This document shows, one piece after another, positions 46,731 through 57,871 of a stretch of DNA of 64,000 nt (the first letter of the stretch is position 1; each line of letters starts with the position of its first letter). The stretch comes from Hirsutella rhossiliensis (lineage: Eukaryota > Ascomycota > Sordariomycetes > Hypocreales > Ophiocordycipitaceae), in assembly GCF_020360975.1 (NCBI RefSeq), contig NW_025408678.1, positions 1,240,001 to 1,304,000 on the forward strand. The letters run 5' to 3'. The position numbers and the translations under genes are program-made. The notes under the pieces were generated by a model that was not told where the DNA came from, ran no database searches, and was given only the letters and a program-made list of their open reading frames with translations.

Positions 46731-49700
46731 GAGTAATCAAACATACACTCCAGATTTTCAAACATACACTCCCGACCTAAGCCCCATTTGGAAGAAGACC
46801 CCGCCACCAAAATTTGGCGCGCGCTTTCCCAACGCCGCTGCCGCGGCTGCCTGCCTAGATATATTGTCGCATATCACGCCCGTGTCAGTTCCTGAAACCT
46901 TATGCTCGATCACTGCCACTGCTGCGCCAGGCTTCGCCGCAATGATCGGGGTATATATTGTTGCACGAATGTGTGCATCCAATTCTTTTCCTTTCCTTTG
47001 TTCTTTAGATAATTCTCATCAATTGACTGATGCCACAAAGATCAACCGCTGTCACGTGCGAGGTGTGGGACACTATTGTCTGACATATATGGATTCTATC
47101 TGCAATTATTACCAACGCCGGAAGATGCATCCCTTAGAGTCATTCAATTGAAGCTATCAATAAGCCCGGCCCGATCGATCTTCCGATATATATACAATAT
47201 GCATATAATGGCGGAAGGTCTTTGCCTACCTCTGTGACTGTGACTGTGACTGTGAGGAAGGATCCGTCCGACGCGGCGGAGGGCGAGGCACGTAAGGAAC
47301 GAATTTGTGACCGGCCTGCCTGCTAGTTTTGTATGGTGCCGTGTCCTCTGATCCCCTAGCTGCTGGAAATGCTCCGTAGCCGTCTCGTGAGACTGTGCCG
47401 GCGGCTGTGCCCACATGAAGCCGTCGTGATGTGCCTGTGACGGCTGCTTGTGACTTGATGAAATCACCGATCTGCTGGGCAAGATCGTCAACCCGGCTGC
47501 TCACGGAAGCAAGTGTATTCGACCTCTTGTTCATGATAGTGGTGCCTGTGCCCTTCCTCTTCTTCTTTTGCGTCTCTGGTGGCCGTGATACGAGCTCTGG
47601 GTTGGCTCTATGCTCCTCTTGCTCCCAAGCACTAAGGATCCGGCCCGTAGATGCCTCTAGTGGAGGATACCTCGCGTCTACTGTTTCCACGCCGGCGAGG
47701 CTGGACAACGTCAGGATCGGCTTCGTGGTCTGCATCGATATATTGCTGTTGTTCAGGCTGCTAGTAAATTAGTATAGTACTTATGGCTGGAGCAAGATAC
47801 TTACAGTCACGCCGTAAACCCGCCAGTGGTTATCAATAAGATGCAATGGTATAAGGGCGGCCGCGTCAGCCTGGATCAAATCGCGGATTGTATGCCGGCA
47901 GGGCAGCCCCCATTGCATCGTGAAAGCACCCGTACAAATCGTAGGCATGCCTCGATTATCGGCAAGCTCAGCCCGGGCTAGCCTAACTTGCCTGAAGATC
48001 TGTTTCATCGGCTGCCAGCCAATTTTTCGGTGCAGTGACTTCATAATCGTCTGCTTGGCCCATTCAACTCTAGCTCTTGCAAACTCGGATTGAAGCTTCT
48101 CGCGATGCTTCTTTTGCCGATGGGTAACGAGCCCTCTGATGTGCTCTTGTAGCTGATGGAGGTCAATGAAGCGGTTGCGTAATCGTGACTTCAACTCGTG
48201 ATGTGTGCTCTCCACACGGGAAGTTACCGTAATGTTATAATTTCGGTACTGTTGGATAGCGTAGGTGGAAAACTGGGCACGCCATGGCCAGTAGGTTGTA
48301 CGGAGGTAATTAACGAGAGCTATAAGAGGAGCTATTTAGTAAAAGGTTAGAGTAGGAGGGTAGTTAGGCTAGGGTTACCTGGCTGATCCGAAAACTCTAT
48401 ACAGAGTAGATCCCACTGATCTCTGCACTCCTCAGCCGTGCGAGCCCTAAAGACTGAAACCCAGGCATCACGGATACCGTCAGCTGTGTGCTCAAAAGTC
48501 CGCCTTGGAGCCGGGGTAGTATTGGTTTCCATCGTCATCTTCACGATCATCTTGTTGCTCAACGCACTGATCTGCCAGTTGTGAGGCATGTTGAATCTGG
48601 TAATCAGTGGCACGGTCGATAGGTCGGTCCTCGTCAATGGCATTATCTGCCTGTATAGGGTCGTCGAGAGCGGCTGCTGCAGCGAGGCGAGTCTCCTGTT
48701 CTGGCCTATCTCCGCCAATCTCGGTGCCATCGAGGGATCCTTCCCACTTCTTCTTGATGTGAAGGATCACGTTCTTCATCATATGCCAAACGCACACTTG
48801 TTGTTGCGTTGATGGGAAGATAGAGTCAAGGGCGTTCTTCAGGGCGGTATCAAAGTCGGTAATCACAACGCCCGGGTCCGGAATATCAGCCTGCCGACCA
48901 GCCTCACGCAACTGTGAGAGGATCCATTGAACGCGCCTTCGTCTTCCTTGGCAGTGAGGCCAAAGCCTACACTGAAGCTCTTGTGTAGCCCTGTTGTGCC
49001 AATGATCTGTAGAAGCGGCATGTTAAAGCGGTTGACCTTATACGTATTATCCATGATAAGGAGCTCGGGGTTACGCTTCCAGTCAGCAATACAGTCATCG
49101 TATGTCCAGAAAAACCTCCAAACCTTCCCATTAGGGCCACGGTCAACTGCATAGTAGCTGATTTCCCTTTGCTTTAGCATCTTTGAGTACATCGAGGAAG
49201 GCTTGTGTAGATGTAGAGGCGCCGTAACGGAAGGCACGAAGTTGCAGCTGGATGAAGTGTATATCAGAATCGGTAATAAGGAGCTCAGGATATTCCTGTC
49301 GGATAGCATCCACGATATCCCTGCTCTTGTTATTGACGTTCTTGCTAAGCCCCTCGACGAGGCTATGAAGACGCTCGATGCCGAATTTGCGTTGGCTTCG
49401 TTGACGGACGATGGGGTTAGCAATTGGCTCAAATAGAGGTTCGTGGTTATGAGAGCCGTGCTTGATGGTGACTTTGAATGCATTGCAACGTCGGTAGAAG
49501 CGGATGTAACAGCGAAAGTCACATCCCGACTTCTTGGATGACGTCTTGTATATACCCTCTGCCTCGTCCCAGGGTTTACTGACCACTGTATTCACAGCGG
49601 ATATTGGCTTCCTTGCGCCTAGGCTTGCCGGTATTCTTGCTATTTGCAACGACTACGACGTAGCCAAGGAGCTCTTGCGTAGCTTTGAGTGTTTCAAGCG

Positions 49701-50050
49701 CCTCATCATACGTATCGAAAGACATCTCCGTGATAGCCTCGGTGCTACTGTTGGTATTGCTTTCGGTCGAATTCATCGGGACGATTGACTAGACGTGACT
49801 ATTGCGGTAGGCGGCGGCGGCGTTGCTGTTGTGTTGAGTCAAGTGGTGATAGCTTCAATTGTTGATGATTGCGAAAATGCAGATGGCGGCCAAAAAGGCA
49901 GGTGGCTGGGCGGGTGGGCGGCGGCGATGGTCACGGCAAGCCAGGGCGTTGGGAAAGCGCGCGCCAAATTTTGGTGGCGGGGTCTTCTTCCAAATGGGGC
50001 TTAGGTCGGGAGTGTATGTTTGAAAATCAGGAGTGTATGTTTGATTACTC
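46731..50050 (-). mobile_element. Mutator-like element (MULE 1)
   Basis: The element has 106-bp terminal inverted repeats (46731-46836 and 49945-50050, one mismatch) starting GAGTAATCAAACATACACTC. A perfect 9-bp TSD, CCCACTGGC, lies at 46722-46730 and 50051-50059. Each TIR contains a direct repeat of TCAAACATACACTCC. The 3320-bp element encodes a broken MULE transposase on the minus strand. 9-bp TSDs and long TIRs are the MULE hallmark. It is not RIPed. Confidence 0.95.
47226..49776 (-). pseudogene. MULE 1 transposase, frameshifted
   Basis: From ATG 49776 comes a FAR1-like N-terminal zinc-binding region (MSFDTYDEALETL, IRCEYSG, then KTSSKKSGCDFRCYI and HGSHNHEP). The MULE domain follows with LIMDNTYKVNRFNMPLLQIIG, VITDFDTALKNAL and CVWHMMKNV, and a SWIM zinc finger at CTGAFTMQWGLPCRHTI (about 47935-47885). 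The C-terminus is basic (QKKKRKG). Frame changes occur near 49580, 49165, 48925 and 48515. A GT-AG intron at 48320-48378 restores ...DQP-ALVNYL; a shorter one (about 47761-47804) may follow the SWIM exon. Confidence 0.88.
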
Positions 50051-50059
50051 CCCACTGGC

Positions 50060-51067
50060 ATTGGCGCCATTCCCTCTTTGGGCCTGCTGGTGGCTCCCTC
50101 GACTGTGGCGGAGCTGCTTTTATTAGCTACATAGGTATCTACCTTACCTAGGTACCTATCTAGGTATCTACCTGGGGACCTATGTACGTAAGTACCTACA
50201 GTACAGTAGCACAAAAGAGCACAGCCTCGCAGTATCATTGTCTGCTGGGAACCACGCTCGGCGATATCGCGGACGACTGTCGAATTCCTCCGAGGCGGCT
50301 GTGTTCCTTCTGCCGATTGACACCCTCTCTGCGACTCGGTACCCTCTGTAGGGACCCTAACCTATTTTCCCTACCTAGGTACCTGCCGCCTACCTAGGTA
50401 CCTAGTGCCCTGCCAAGTGCATGTACCACCCACCAGTCTCGCGCGACGTCATCAGCCCAGGCCGTGGGGACACTCACTGCCCGAGCAACCGCTAATGGCC
50501 TCGTAAGCAGTTGGCGCAGGCCCCTGAAACGCGTGCGCTCGCCGGGAATCCCTGGAAATCTCATGCACAAGCCAACCCCCATCGCCAACCCATCGCCAAC
50601 CCCCATCTCCCCGCCAGCCTGCCAGAGGCACCCGATCAAAACTCTCCACCCCTGCCGGAGTCAATATTTTGAAACCGACCACTGCTCAAAAGGGCGTCGA
50701 CAAATCCTCATTCGAAACCGCCGTCAGTTCCACCGTCGTTTCGCTGTCCCCGCTCGCCCTCTTCCTTTCCCTCTCGCGCCCTTTCTCCCTCGCCCTCCCT
50801 CGCCCACCTCTCGCCCTCTCTCTCGGAGAAACCAGACCTCGACGCGACCTTGGACTCGCCGCTCTCGATCCAAGCCCAGCCGCCTCCCTCTGCTCTCTCT
50901 TCGCCGTACCGAGCGAGACCCGGCCGAGCGCCGCCAGCACGTGGCGACGCATATTTCAAAGAACCTTCGCGCCTCGGCAGTAACCCGCCTCGTCGCGCGA
51001 CCGGCCACCCAGCTCCCGCCTCCTCTCTCGAGGCCCAGTTAGCGGCTTCAGCATCGCTGCGCCCACC
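50060..51067 (+). promoter_or_regulatory. Upstream region of the chitin synthase gene
   Basis: It contains two clusters of the palindrome family CCTAGGTACCTAGGTA (50127-50205 and 50372-50403) and long pyrimidine tracts (50735-50830) typical of fungal promoters and transcription starts. No TATA box is clear. ORFs here are low-complexity shadows. Assignment as 5' flank/UTR is by position. Confidence 0.5.
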
Positions 51068-54000
51068 ATGTCATACAATCGCCTAGGCAAGTCGCTCGCA
51101 TCTCCTACTTCTTGTCCCGCCGCCCTCCCTCCCTCCGCTTGGGCCCCTCCCTCTCCGCCCTTCCCCTGATTCATCCCCTTCGGCCCATCCCTCCCTTTGT
51201 CGGCCTTTGCCCAAGCCGCTTGCACATCGACTTTACACACTCGCGCTCCAGTTTTTCCATCTTGACCTTTGTTGTCTGCCACTGGGCTGGATCCCGTCTT
51301 TTTCGTCTGTCCAAGCAGCCCTGTCACTCGGCACTCGCTCGCTGCTCTTCGTCCCCTAGCTTTCACACAAGCATCGTCTCTCCTTTTCGTCTGCTAACGT
51401 CGCCAAACCAATCACGTCTTTGCAGACGACGACTACTACCACGATCCCATGGATCCTCACCCGGGCGGTCGATTCCGGACTCCGTCTCCGAATCGGCCAC
51501 TCAACCAGGGTTACCAACTCGAGGAGAGCCCTTTCAGTCAGCAACAGCGCCTCACTCCTGGTCCGCAGCGATATGCCACGCCCAGCGACCACCTAAATCT
51601 CAATGCCGCGGTAGGTCTATCCAGCGAAGCACGGCGCTGCGGCCCCATCTCGCGCCTTGCCTCGACGCCTCGACTGACTATCTCGATAGCACTCCATTGA
51701 TAACCTCTCGCATGCCGGCGGCCATTCTCACCACCAGAATCCGTCGTACGGCGACTCGGTCGTGAGCGCCGAGATGCTTCACGACGAGTATGGCGGCAGG
51801 CACCCCTCGTACCCCCAACCAGACGAGTATCAAGCCGGCTACGGTGATACCCCAACGCACGGCTACGACCTCGATGACCGCCGCCCGATGCTTGACCACC
51901 ACAGCTCCTCGGGATATGGTGACCCATACCGCGACCAAGCACAGCAGCAGCAGCAAAACGGAGGAGCCTTGAGGCGCTGGAAGACGGTGAAGCAAGTGCT
52001 TCTATACCGCGGAAACCTGGTCCTCGACTGTCCCGTACCCCCTGTCCTCCTGCAGCAGAACCCCCACGGCGAGCGCGATGAGTTTACCCACATGCGATAT
52101 ACGGCGGCGACGTGCGATCCGTCTGACTTTTACAACGAAAACTTTACTCTCCGCCAGAAGCTCTTCAGCAAGCCCCGCCACACGGAGCTCTTCATCGTCA
52201 TCACCATGTACAACGAGGACGACATTCTGTTTGCGCGCACGCTCATGGGCGTCTTTAAGAACATCGAGTACATGTGCAAGCGCCCCAACAGCAAGACGTG
52301 GGGCGCCGAGGCGTGGAAGAAGATTGTCGTCTGCGTTGTCAGCGACGGCCGCTCCAAGATCAACCCTCGGACCAAGGCCCTGCTGTCCGGCATGGGCGTA
52401 TACCAGGAGGGCATCGCCAAGCAGCAAGTCAACAACAAGGATGTGACGGCGCACGTGTACGAATACACGACGCAGACTCACCTGCAGCTTAAGAACGACG
52501 TAGTCTCCCTCGTCCACCGCCGTCAGCCCGTGCAGATGCTCTTCTGCCTCAAGGAAAAGAACCAGAAAAAGATCAACTCGCACCGCTGGTTCTTCCAGGC
52601 CTTTGGCCGCGTACTCGACCCCAACATCTGCGTCCTCCTCGATGCCGGCACGCGGCCTGGCGGCAACTCCATCTACCACCTGTGGAAGGCCTTCGACCTC
52701 CAGCCCATGTGTGGCGGCGCCTGCGGCGAAATCAAGGCCATGTTGGGCACCGGCGGCAAGAACCTGCTCAACCCCCTCGTCGCGACGCAAAACTTTGAGT
52801 ACAAGATGAGCAACATCCTCGACAAGCCCCTCGAGTCAGCCTTTGGCTTCATCTCCGTCTTGCCCGGCGCCTTCTCCGCCTACCGATACGTCGCCCTGCA
52901 AAACGACAAGAACGGCAAGGGGCCCCTGGAAAAGTACTTTCTGGGCGAGACGCTTCACGGCGGTAGCAGCGCCGGCCTGTTCGAGTCCAATATGTACCTC
53001 GCCGAAGACCGCATCCTCTGTTTCGAGCTCGTCACCAAACGCAACTGCCACTGGATCCTGCAGTACGTCAAGTCGGCCAACGGCGAGACGGACGTGCCGG
53101 ACACCGTCACCGAGCTGGTCCTCCAGCGCCGCCGCTGGCTCAACGGCTCCTTCTTCGCCGCCATCTACGCCATTGCCCACTTCCACGACTTCTTCCGCTC
53201 CGACCACTCCTTGCTGCGCAAGCTCGCCTTTTTCATCGAGTTTGTATTCCAGACGGTCAACATGATATTCGCCTGGTTTGCCATTGGCAATTTCTTCCTG
53301 GTTTTCAAGATTCTGACGACGAGCCTGGGGTCCAACGACCTCCTCGGTAGAGTCGGGGAGATTCTGAGCGTCGTCTTCACCTGGCTCTATGGTGTCTTTC
53401 TCATCACCTGCTTCGTCCTCTCGATGGGCAACCGGCCGGCGGGCTCGGGCAAGCTGTACTCGGCCATGGTCTGGTTCTGGGCAATTATCATGATGTAAGC
53501 CGGTTTCCTCTCCGAGTATGCGTGAGGTATTTCTTCCGTGCTGACCACTCGACTTAGTTATCTCATGTTTGCGGCAATCTTCATCGCTGTCAAGGCCATT
53601 ATTGCCGACGTTAACGACGCCGACGGCTTCAACATCAACCAGCTTTTTACAAACCAAGTCTTCTACACGCTCATAGTCTCCGTCATGTCGACATTTGGGA
53701 TTTGGCTCATTGCGTCCATCGTCATGTTCGACCCGTGGCACATGATCACGTCGTTCATCCAGTACATGCTCCTGACGCCCACGTACATCAACGTCCTCAA
53801 CGTCTACGCTTTCTGCAACACGCATGACGTTTCTTGGGGCACAAAGGGTGACGACAAGGTGGAGAAGCTGCCATCGGTCAACACAACCGACGGCCAGGGC
53901 AAAACGGACCTCCCAGACGAGGGAGACCTCAACGCCCAATACCAGCGCGAGGTTGCCCTGTTCAGCACCAAGTTCAAGGCTGTCAAGACACCGCCCACGA

Positions 54001-54278
54001 TGGCGCTGCTGCAGGAGAAGCAGATGGACTACTACCGCGGTGTGCGTACCGGCGTCGTCCTTATCTGGATGATTACCAACTTTGCCCTGGCTGCGCTTGT
54101 CCTGAGCTCGGCCGGCCTCGAGAAGATTACGCCTGGCACTGCGTCTCGGGAAGACGACCAGAAGGCGCGGTCCAACATTTACATGGCGATTGTGCTGTGG
54201 AGCGTGGCGGTGCTGAGCAGCTTCAAGTTTCTGGGCGCCATGTGGTTCCTCATCATGCGCATGTTCCGAGGCGTCTAG
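51068..54278 (+). CDS. Class III chitin synthase, 4 exons, 909 aa
   Basis: This integral membrane glycosyltransferase polymerises UDP-GlcNAc into cell-wall chitin at the plasma membrane. Exons: 51068-51086, 51426-51610, 51690-53494 and 53558-54278 (2730 nt). Intron 1 is GC-AG (GCAAGT donor), which gives the N-terminus MSYNRLDDDYY; the other two are GT-AG. Residues 1 to about 145 are Gln/Pro/His-rich and probably disordered. Catalytic landmarks are VSDGR (D287), LDAGT (D386), EDR (507-509) and QRRRW (547-551), followed by WLNGSFFAA and a cluster of membrane helices to the C-terminus MRMFRGV. Length and the [10 protein letters not shown] start of the catalytic part fit class III (the N. crassa chs-1 / Aspergillus chsB-chsG type). 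The gene looks intact. Confidence 0.96.
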
Positions 54279-55503
54279 CTGTTTGGGCAATATCGGAGGT
54301 TTACGATGATGATTGTGCCGATGACATGTTGCTTTCACCTTTCATATTCCGCCGGCGTCCGTTGGCCGTGTGCATTTTCCCTTTATGTGTGCAACCCGAC
54401 CTTGTCGGACAATACCCGCTTTTTTCTTTCTTCTCTCCTCGGCGAGGCGGACAGTGGGAGAGGGCCTGGATTCTGCGCGCATATAGTCTCGCCTGGTGGC
54501 GGCTGGTGGACGGGGCGCTTGGCGTTTGGAGCGGCGCGCCTTAGGACCATGATGAATGATTTTCTGCAATCTTTCTTTCCTGTGTGACTGTTTAATGAGC
54601 ATATCGTCTTGAGTTGCCGTTAGTGATGCCAGCCCGTGCGAGGCAGACTTGCTGTATAGAAGAAGGCAGACGGAGAATCAAAGTGAGAAAAGCCAGATCT
54701 TATAGCCGACGAATGGCCATCTAGTTTTGTAGTGATGGGGCGAAATGGAGGGGGGGAGTCTGTGCGGTTCTGGGGTTCGCCTCTCCTTGTTGAAGTTGGC
54801 GCCACGTGCCAAGTCCCCAGTCCTCATGCTCCTCTGTTTTCCCCCGGAGGAGATACGCCAGGCATTGGAGACAAGTGCATCCGGCCAGCCTAGACCGGCT
54901 GCTCTTTACTTTGGGCGCGCAAAATATGGAATACTTGGCATCTGTCTCTATTCTTAGGCGTCTTTTAGACCTGTGCGTCGATGGGTTTCACCGGACAAGA
55001 GGCTCTCGACTTGTGGTGTCAGCTCGAATATGCTCATCCGCCAAGAACGGGTCCATGTCAACGCTTCACTCGTTCTGAAGCCCGTGCCCTGCCGAGGAAG
55101 CCTTCTGAGGTTTGGAAAGATGGGAATTACATGTCCCTGCAGCACTGGACATTCGGACGAGGGCGAGGCGACCGGTGGTCCGGGCACCGGACGCGAAGAT
55201 GGGCGGCGTCTCAGCCTGGGATTGAAGTTGTTTTGCTGGGGGGTGCACTGCTCGCCTGGGGTGGAGCGGCGAGAACAAGGTCTTTTCTGCCTCGTGTCCC
55301 GTTTCATCGCTGGCGGGTATGGGATTCGGGAAATCTGACGATGAAGCTTGTTTCCCGCCCACTCTGGGCCCAATCTCTTGCTCGCTGTGCGAACGCCGTA
55401 GACTGTCGAAGCATGTGCTCACTGTACGCTGCCTCGATGATCTCGTTTTATCCATAGTCCGAGCAAGCGTTTCATGTCAGAGAAGCGCGCGGGAGCATCA
55501 GTT
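54279..55503. other. 3' flank of chitin synthase, nothing recognised
   Basis: No convincing gene is present. Short overlapping frames exist on both strands but none shows a domain or credible splicing. The first few hundred bases are probably 3' UTR of the chitin synthase; no clear AATAAA was identified. Confidence 0.45.
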
Positions 55504-55959
55504 TCACTCGACCGGCTCGCGCAGCACCTCCTCGGCCAGCATAGTGTCACAGTAGCTCCGGACCTCAACCATCCTGCCGTCCTGGTTCCAGCGCGTCAGC
55601 CAGATGTACTCGTTGTCGTAAGGCTTGCCCGAGGCCTTGCGGATGGCGTGCCCGCGCGTCTCGATGCAGGCCCACCAGGCGCCGTCCGGGCCGGGCTGGG
55701 CGTCGACGACGACGCGCGTCACGTCGAAGCGGATGGGCGCGCGCAGGCGGGGGCCCAGGCGGTTGAAGGTGGCGTCCATGTGCGCCTGCAGCGAATGGCG
55801 CGTGCCGGCCAGCGAGTGCGCGCTGCCGGCCATGTGCCACGTCACGTCGGGGACGAGGGCGTCGGTGAAGAAGCGCGCGCGGGCGGCGGCGTCGTCGGTC
55901 TCGGCGAGGGGCGCAAAGGCCGCGAGGATGTGCTCCTTGGTGAGGACGAAGCCGGGCAT
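55504..55959 (-). CDS. NTF2/SnoaL-like protein, 151 aa
   Basis: ATG at 55959 (context CAAAATGCC) is chosen because homologous-looking sequence starts at MPGFVLTKEHILAAF; an upstream in-frame ATG at 56115 would add low-complexity residues. The protein has an N-terminal helix, VTWHMAGSAHSLAGTRHS near residues 38-55, strands FDVTRVVVDA and WWACIETRGHA, and the C-terminal YDNEYIWLTRW with MVEVRSYCDT. This alpha+beta cone pattern is typical of small SnoaL/NTF2-like proteins. Some members are isomerases or hydrolases of secondary metabolism; no substrate can be inferred. There is no intron or signal peptide. It is transcribed away from the second SDR gene. Confidence 0.75.
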   Translation of the reverse strand: MPGFVLTKEHILAAFAPLAETDDAAARARFFTDALVPDVTWHMAGSAHSLAGTRHSLQAHMDATFNRLGPRLRAPIRFDVTRVVVDAQPGPDGAWWACIETRGHAIRKASGKPYDNEYIWLTRWNQDGRMVEVRSYCDTMLAEEVLREPVE

Positions 55960-56899
55960 TTTGGGCGGTGGTTGATGGCTGGGGGCAGTCGGCCGTGGAG
56001 AGATGGGTGCGGTGTTTTTGCATTTACGTGGACTTGCGTCGCACAAAGTACTTGAGGCGTCTATTACGTCGCGCTTGGCTTGTCGCCCTGGCCAATCGCG
56101 TGACTGAACAACCATGCCGCCAAGCGCTTATTGACATGTAACCATCACCAAAGCCGTTCTGCACTCAGCCGGGACATGCCACATGTCCGGCCGCATGTAT
56201 CTCCATCGGAGCCGGAGTTAGCAGTCCGAGTTATGCGCGAGATTGACGGTGTGGGATAGGCCTCTTTACAAGACTTGATGGTGCGAGACGGGGCACCGCC
56301 TTTGGCTGCCTTGAAGAAACAGCGAGGCATTTGGTAACAGAGCACGTGCGCCGTAATTACGACTAGCCCGGGCACACAATAGGGCCATTTCTAGCGAGGG
56401 ATACTGGTTGGATAATTAACGTAGAATACATCTACGGAGTGTACGGTGTCGTGACTAATTACTTCTAGTCAATACCTCCTAAACTAGTAAACTCCGCCCA
56501 AGTCCGTCTAAACCCGTTAACCGTCAAGGCCTCAACAACAGCCCACTATGACGGAAACAGCAGCTCAGGTTCACCGCGGTATGGCATCATAACCGTTCTG
56601 AATTGCCCCGTCGAGAAAGAATTACAAACCACCTCCAGCGAGCGACGTGTCCCAATTTTCGGGGAGCCAGCCGGCGAAGTAATGATTTGCAGATTAGAAA
56701 TACGAACTCAAATCCGTAGCGCGGGCCACGAGGGCTCTGTCATGCGCCGTCACGACATGATTTGACGTGCTCAATATGTATATAAAGATGATACTCGGCG
56801 TCGTACACGGACTGTGTTTTATTCCAGCAGACAGTTATCCAGCATCTTTGGCCGAACAGACAATTTCCCTGCACACGCAATTCGCAAAACCACATCATC
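55960..56899. promoter_or_regulatory. Divergent intergenic region with TATA box
   Basis: This region separates the NTF2-like gene (minus) from the SDR gene (plus) and has no gene of its own. TATATAAAG at 56779-56787 lies about 113 bp before the SDR start codon and is a good TATA box for it. Confidence 0.55.
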
Positions 56900-57871
56900 A
56901 TGTCGTACATTGCCATCACGGGCGGCGGGCGCGGCATTGGACTCGAGCTGGCGCGGCAGCTGGAACAATTGCCCACGTCGCGCGTCGCCAAAGTGATTGT
57001 GACGACCAGAGGGGCCCCGTCCGCGGAGCTGGCAAAGCTCATCGCCAACTCGGCGGGACGCATTGTCAACATCGGCTGCGAAGTTACCAACGAAGCGAGT
57101 GTGCAAAAGGCTGCGGCCGAAATCGAGGCTCAGCTTGATGGCAAAGGATTGGACATTCTCATCAACAATGTCGGGGTAGGTGCTTCTTGCAAAGCTCGAG
57201 GCCAAGAAGCGTTCGAGCCCGTCGATCATGGCCGCTGGCTAACGCTGTTGAAACTCAGGCGATGCCGTACGGCGCAGAGGGGGTTCGTGCCATGGACGGG
57301 GAAACATTGCTGCAGACGTTTGACGTCAACGTAATAAGCGCGCATCGCGTCACTGCGGCGCTTATTCCAGCCTTGCAGAAGAGCAAGGAGAAGAAAATCA
57401 TCATGGTGTAAGCAGCAGCAGCCTCGGCACCGTGGACAATGGATGGGCCTTCTGACCTGGAGAAACTCTAGCTCGTCACCCCTCGGGTCCGTTGGCCAGG
57501 CAAACCGATTCACCTGGCTGCCGACCCCGGAATACAAGATAACAAAGGCCGCAATGAACATGCTGTCCGTCCAGTACGCCATAGCCTACGAGAAGGAGGG
57601 ATTCACAGTGCTGGCCATTTCTCCGGGAGTAAGTCGTCGGAGCACCCCCTGCGTCAGCGTGCGCGACTAACGTGCTGCAACCTAGTGGCTCAAGACCGAC
57701 ATGGGGTCTGAAAGGGCGGATCTAGATGTGGAACAGGGTGTGAATGCCGTCAAGGACTTAGTTCTTGCAGCGGATGCAAAGATGAATGGCAAATTCTACA
57801 ATATTCGTGTGCCGGGCTGGGAACACGCCGAAGGCTCTAACCAGTACGACGGGGGTGAAATTCCTTGGTAG
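56900..57871 (+). CDS. Short-chain dehydrogenase/reductase, 4 exons, 255 aa
   Basis: Exons: 56900-57175, 57259-57407, 57472-57628 and 57686-57871 (768 nt). Introns of 83, 64 and 57 nt are all GT-AG; the first has a CTAAC branch site at 57238. The Rossmann motif is T7-GGGRGI-G14, NNVG follows at 89-92, and Y163-KIT-K167 is the catalytic pair with Ser144/148 nearby. AISPGWLKTDMGS is the usual SDR PG motif, and the C-terminus ends GGEIPW. A soluble NAD(P)-dependent oxidoreductase is likely. It is similar in plan to the SDR at 41590, but the exon-intron layout differs. Substrate unknown. Confidence 0.9.

Noticed and set aside
50464..51042. 192-codon plus-strand ORF upstream of the chitin synthase
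   Set aside because: Pro/Ser/Arg-rich low complexity from pyrimidine tracts in the promoter/5' UTR; no domain.
52002..52790. 262-codon minus-strand ORF within the chitin synthase
   Set aside because: It lies wholly antisense to an exon of a clear chitin synthase and is a codon-bias shadow.
52836..54338. 500-codon minus-strand ORF
   Set aside because: Long, but antisense to chitin synthase exons 3 and 4 and spans its intron; composition (Arg/Glu/Asp/His-rich) is that of a mirror frame.
55474..56055. 193-codon plus-strand ORF
   Set aside because: Antisense to the NTF2/SnoaL-like gene, which has coherent domain sequence; this frame does not.
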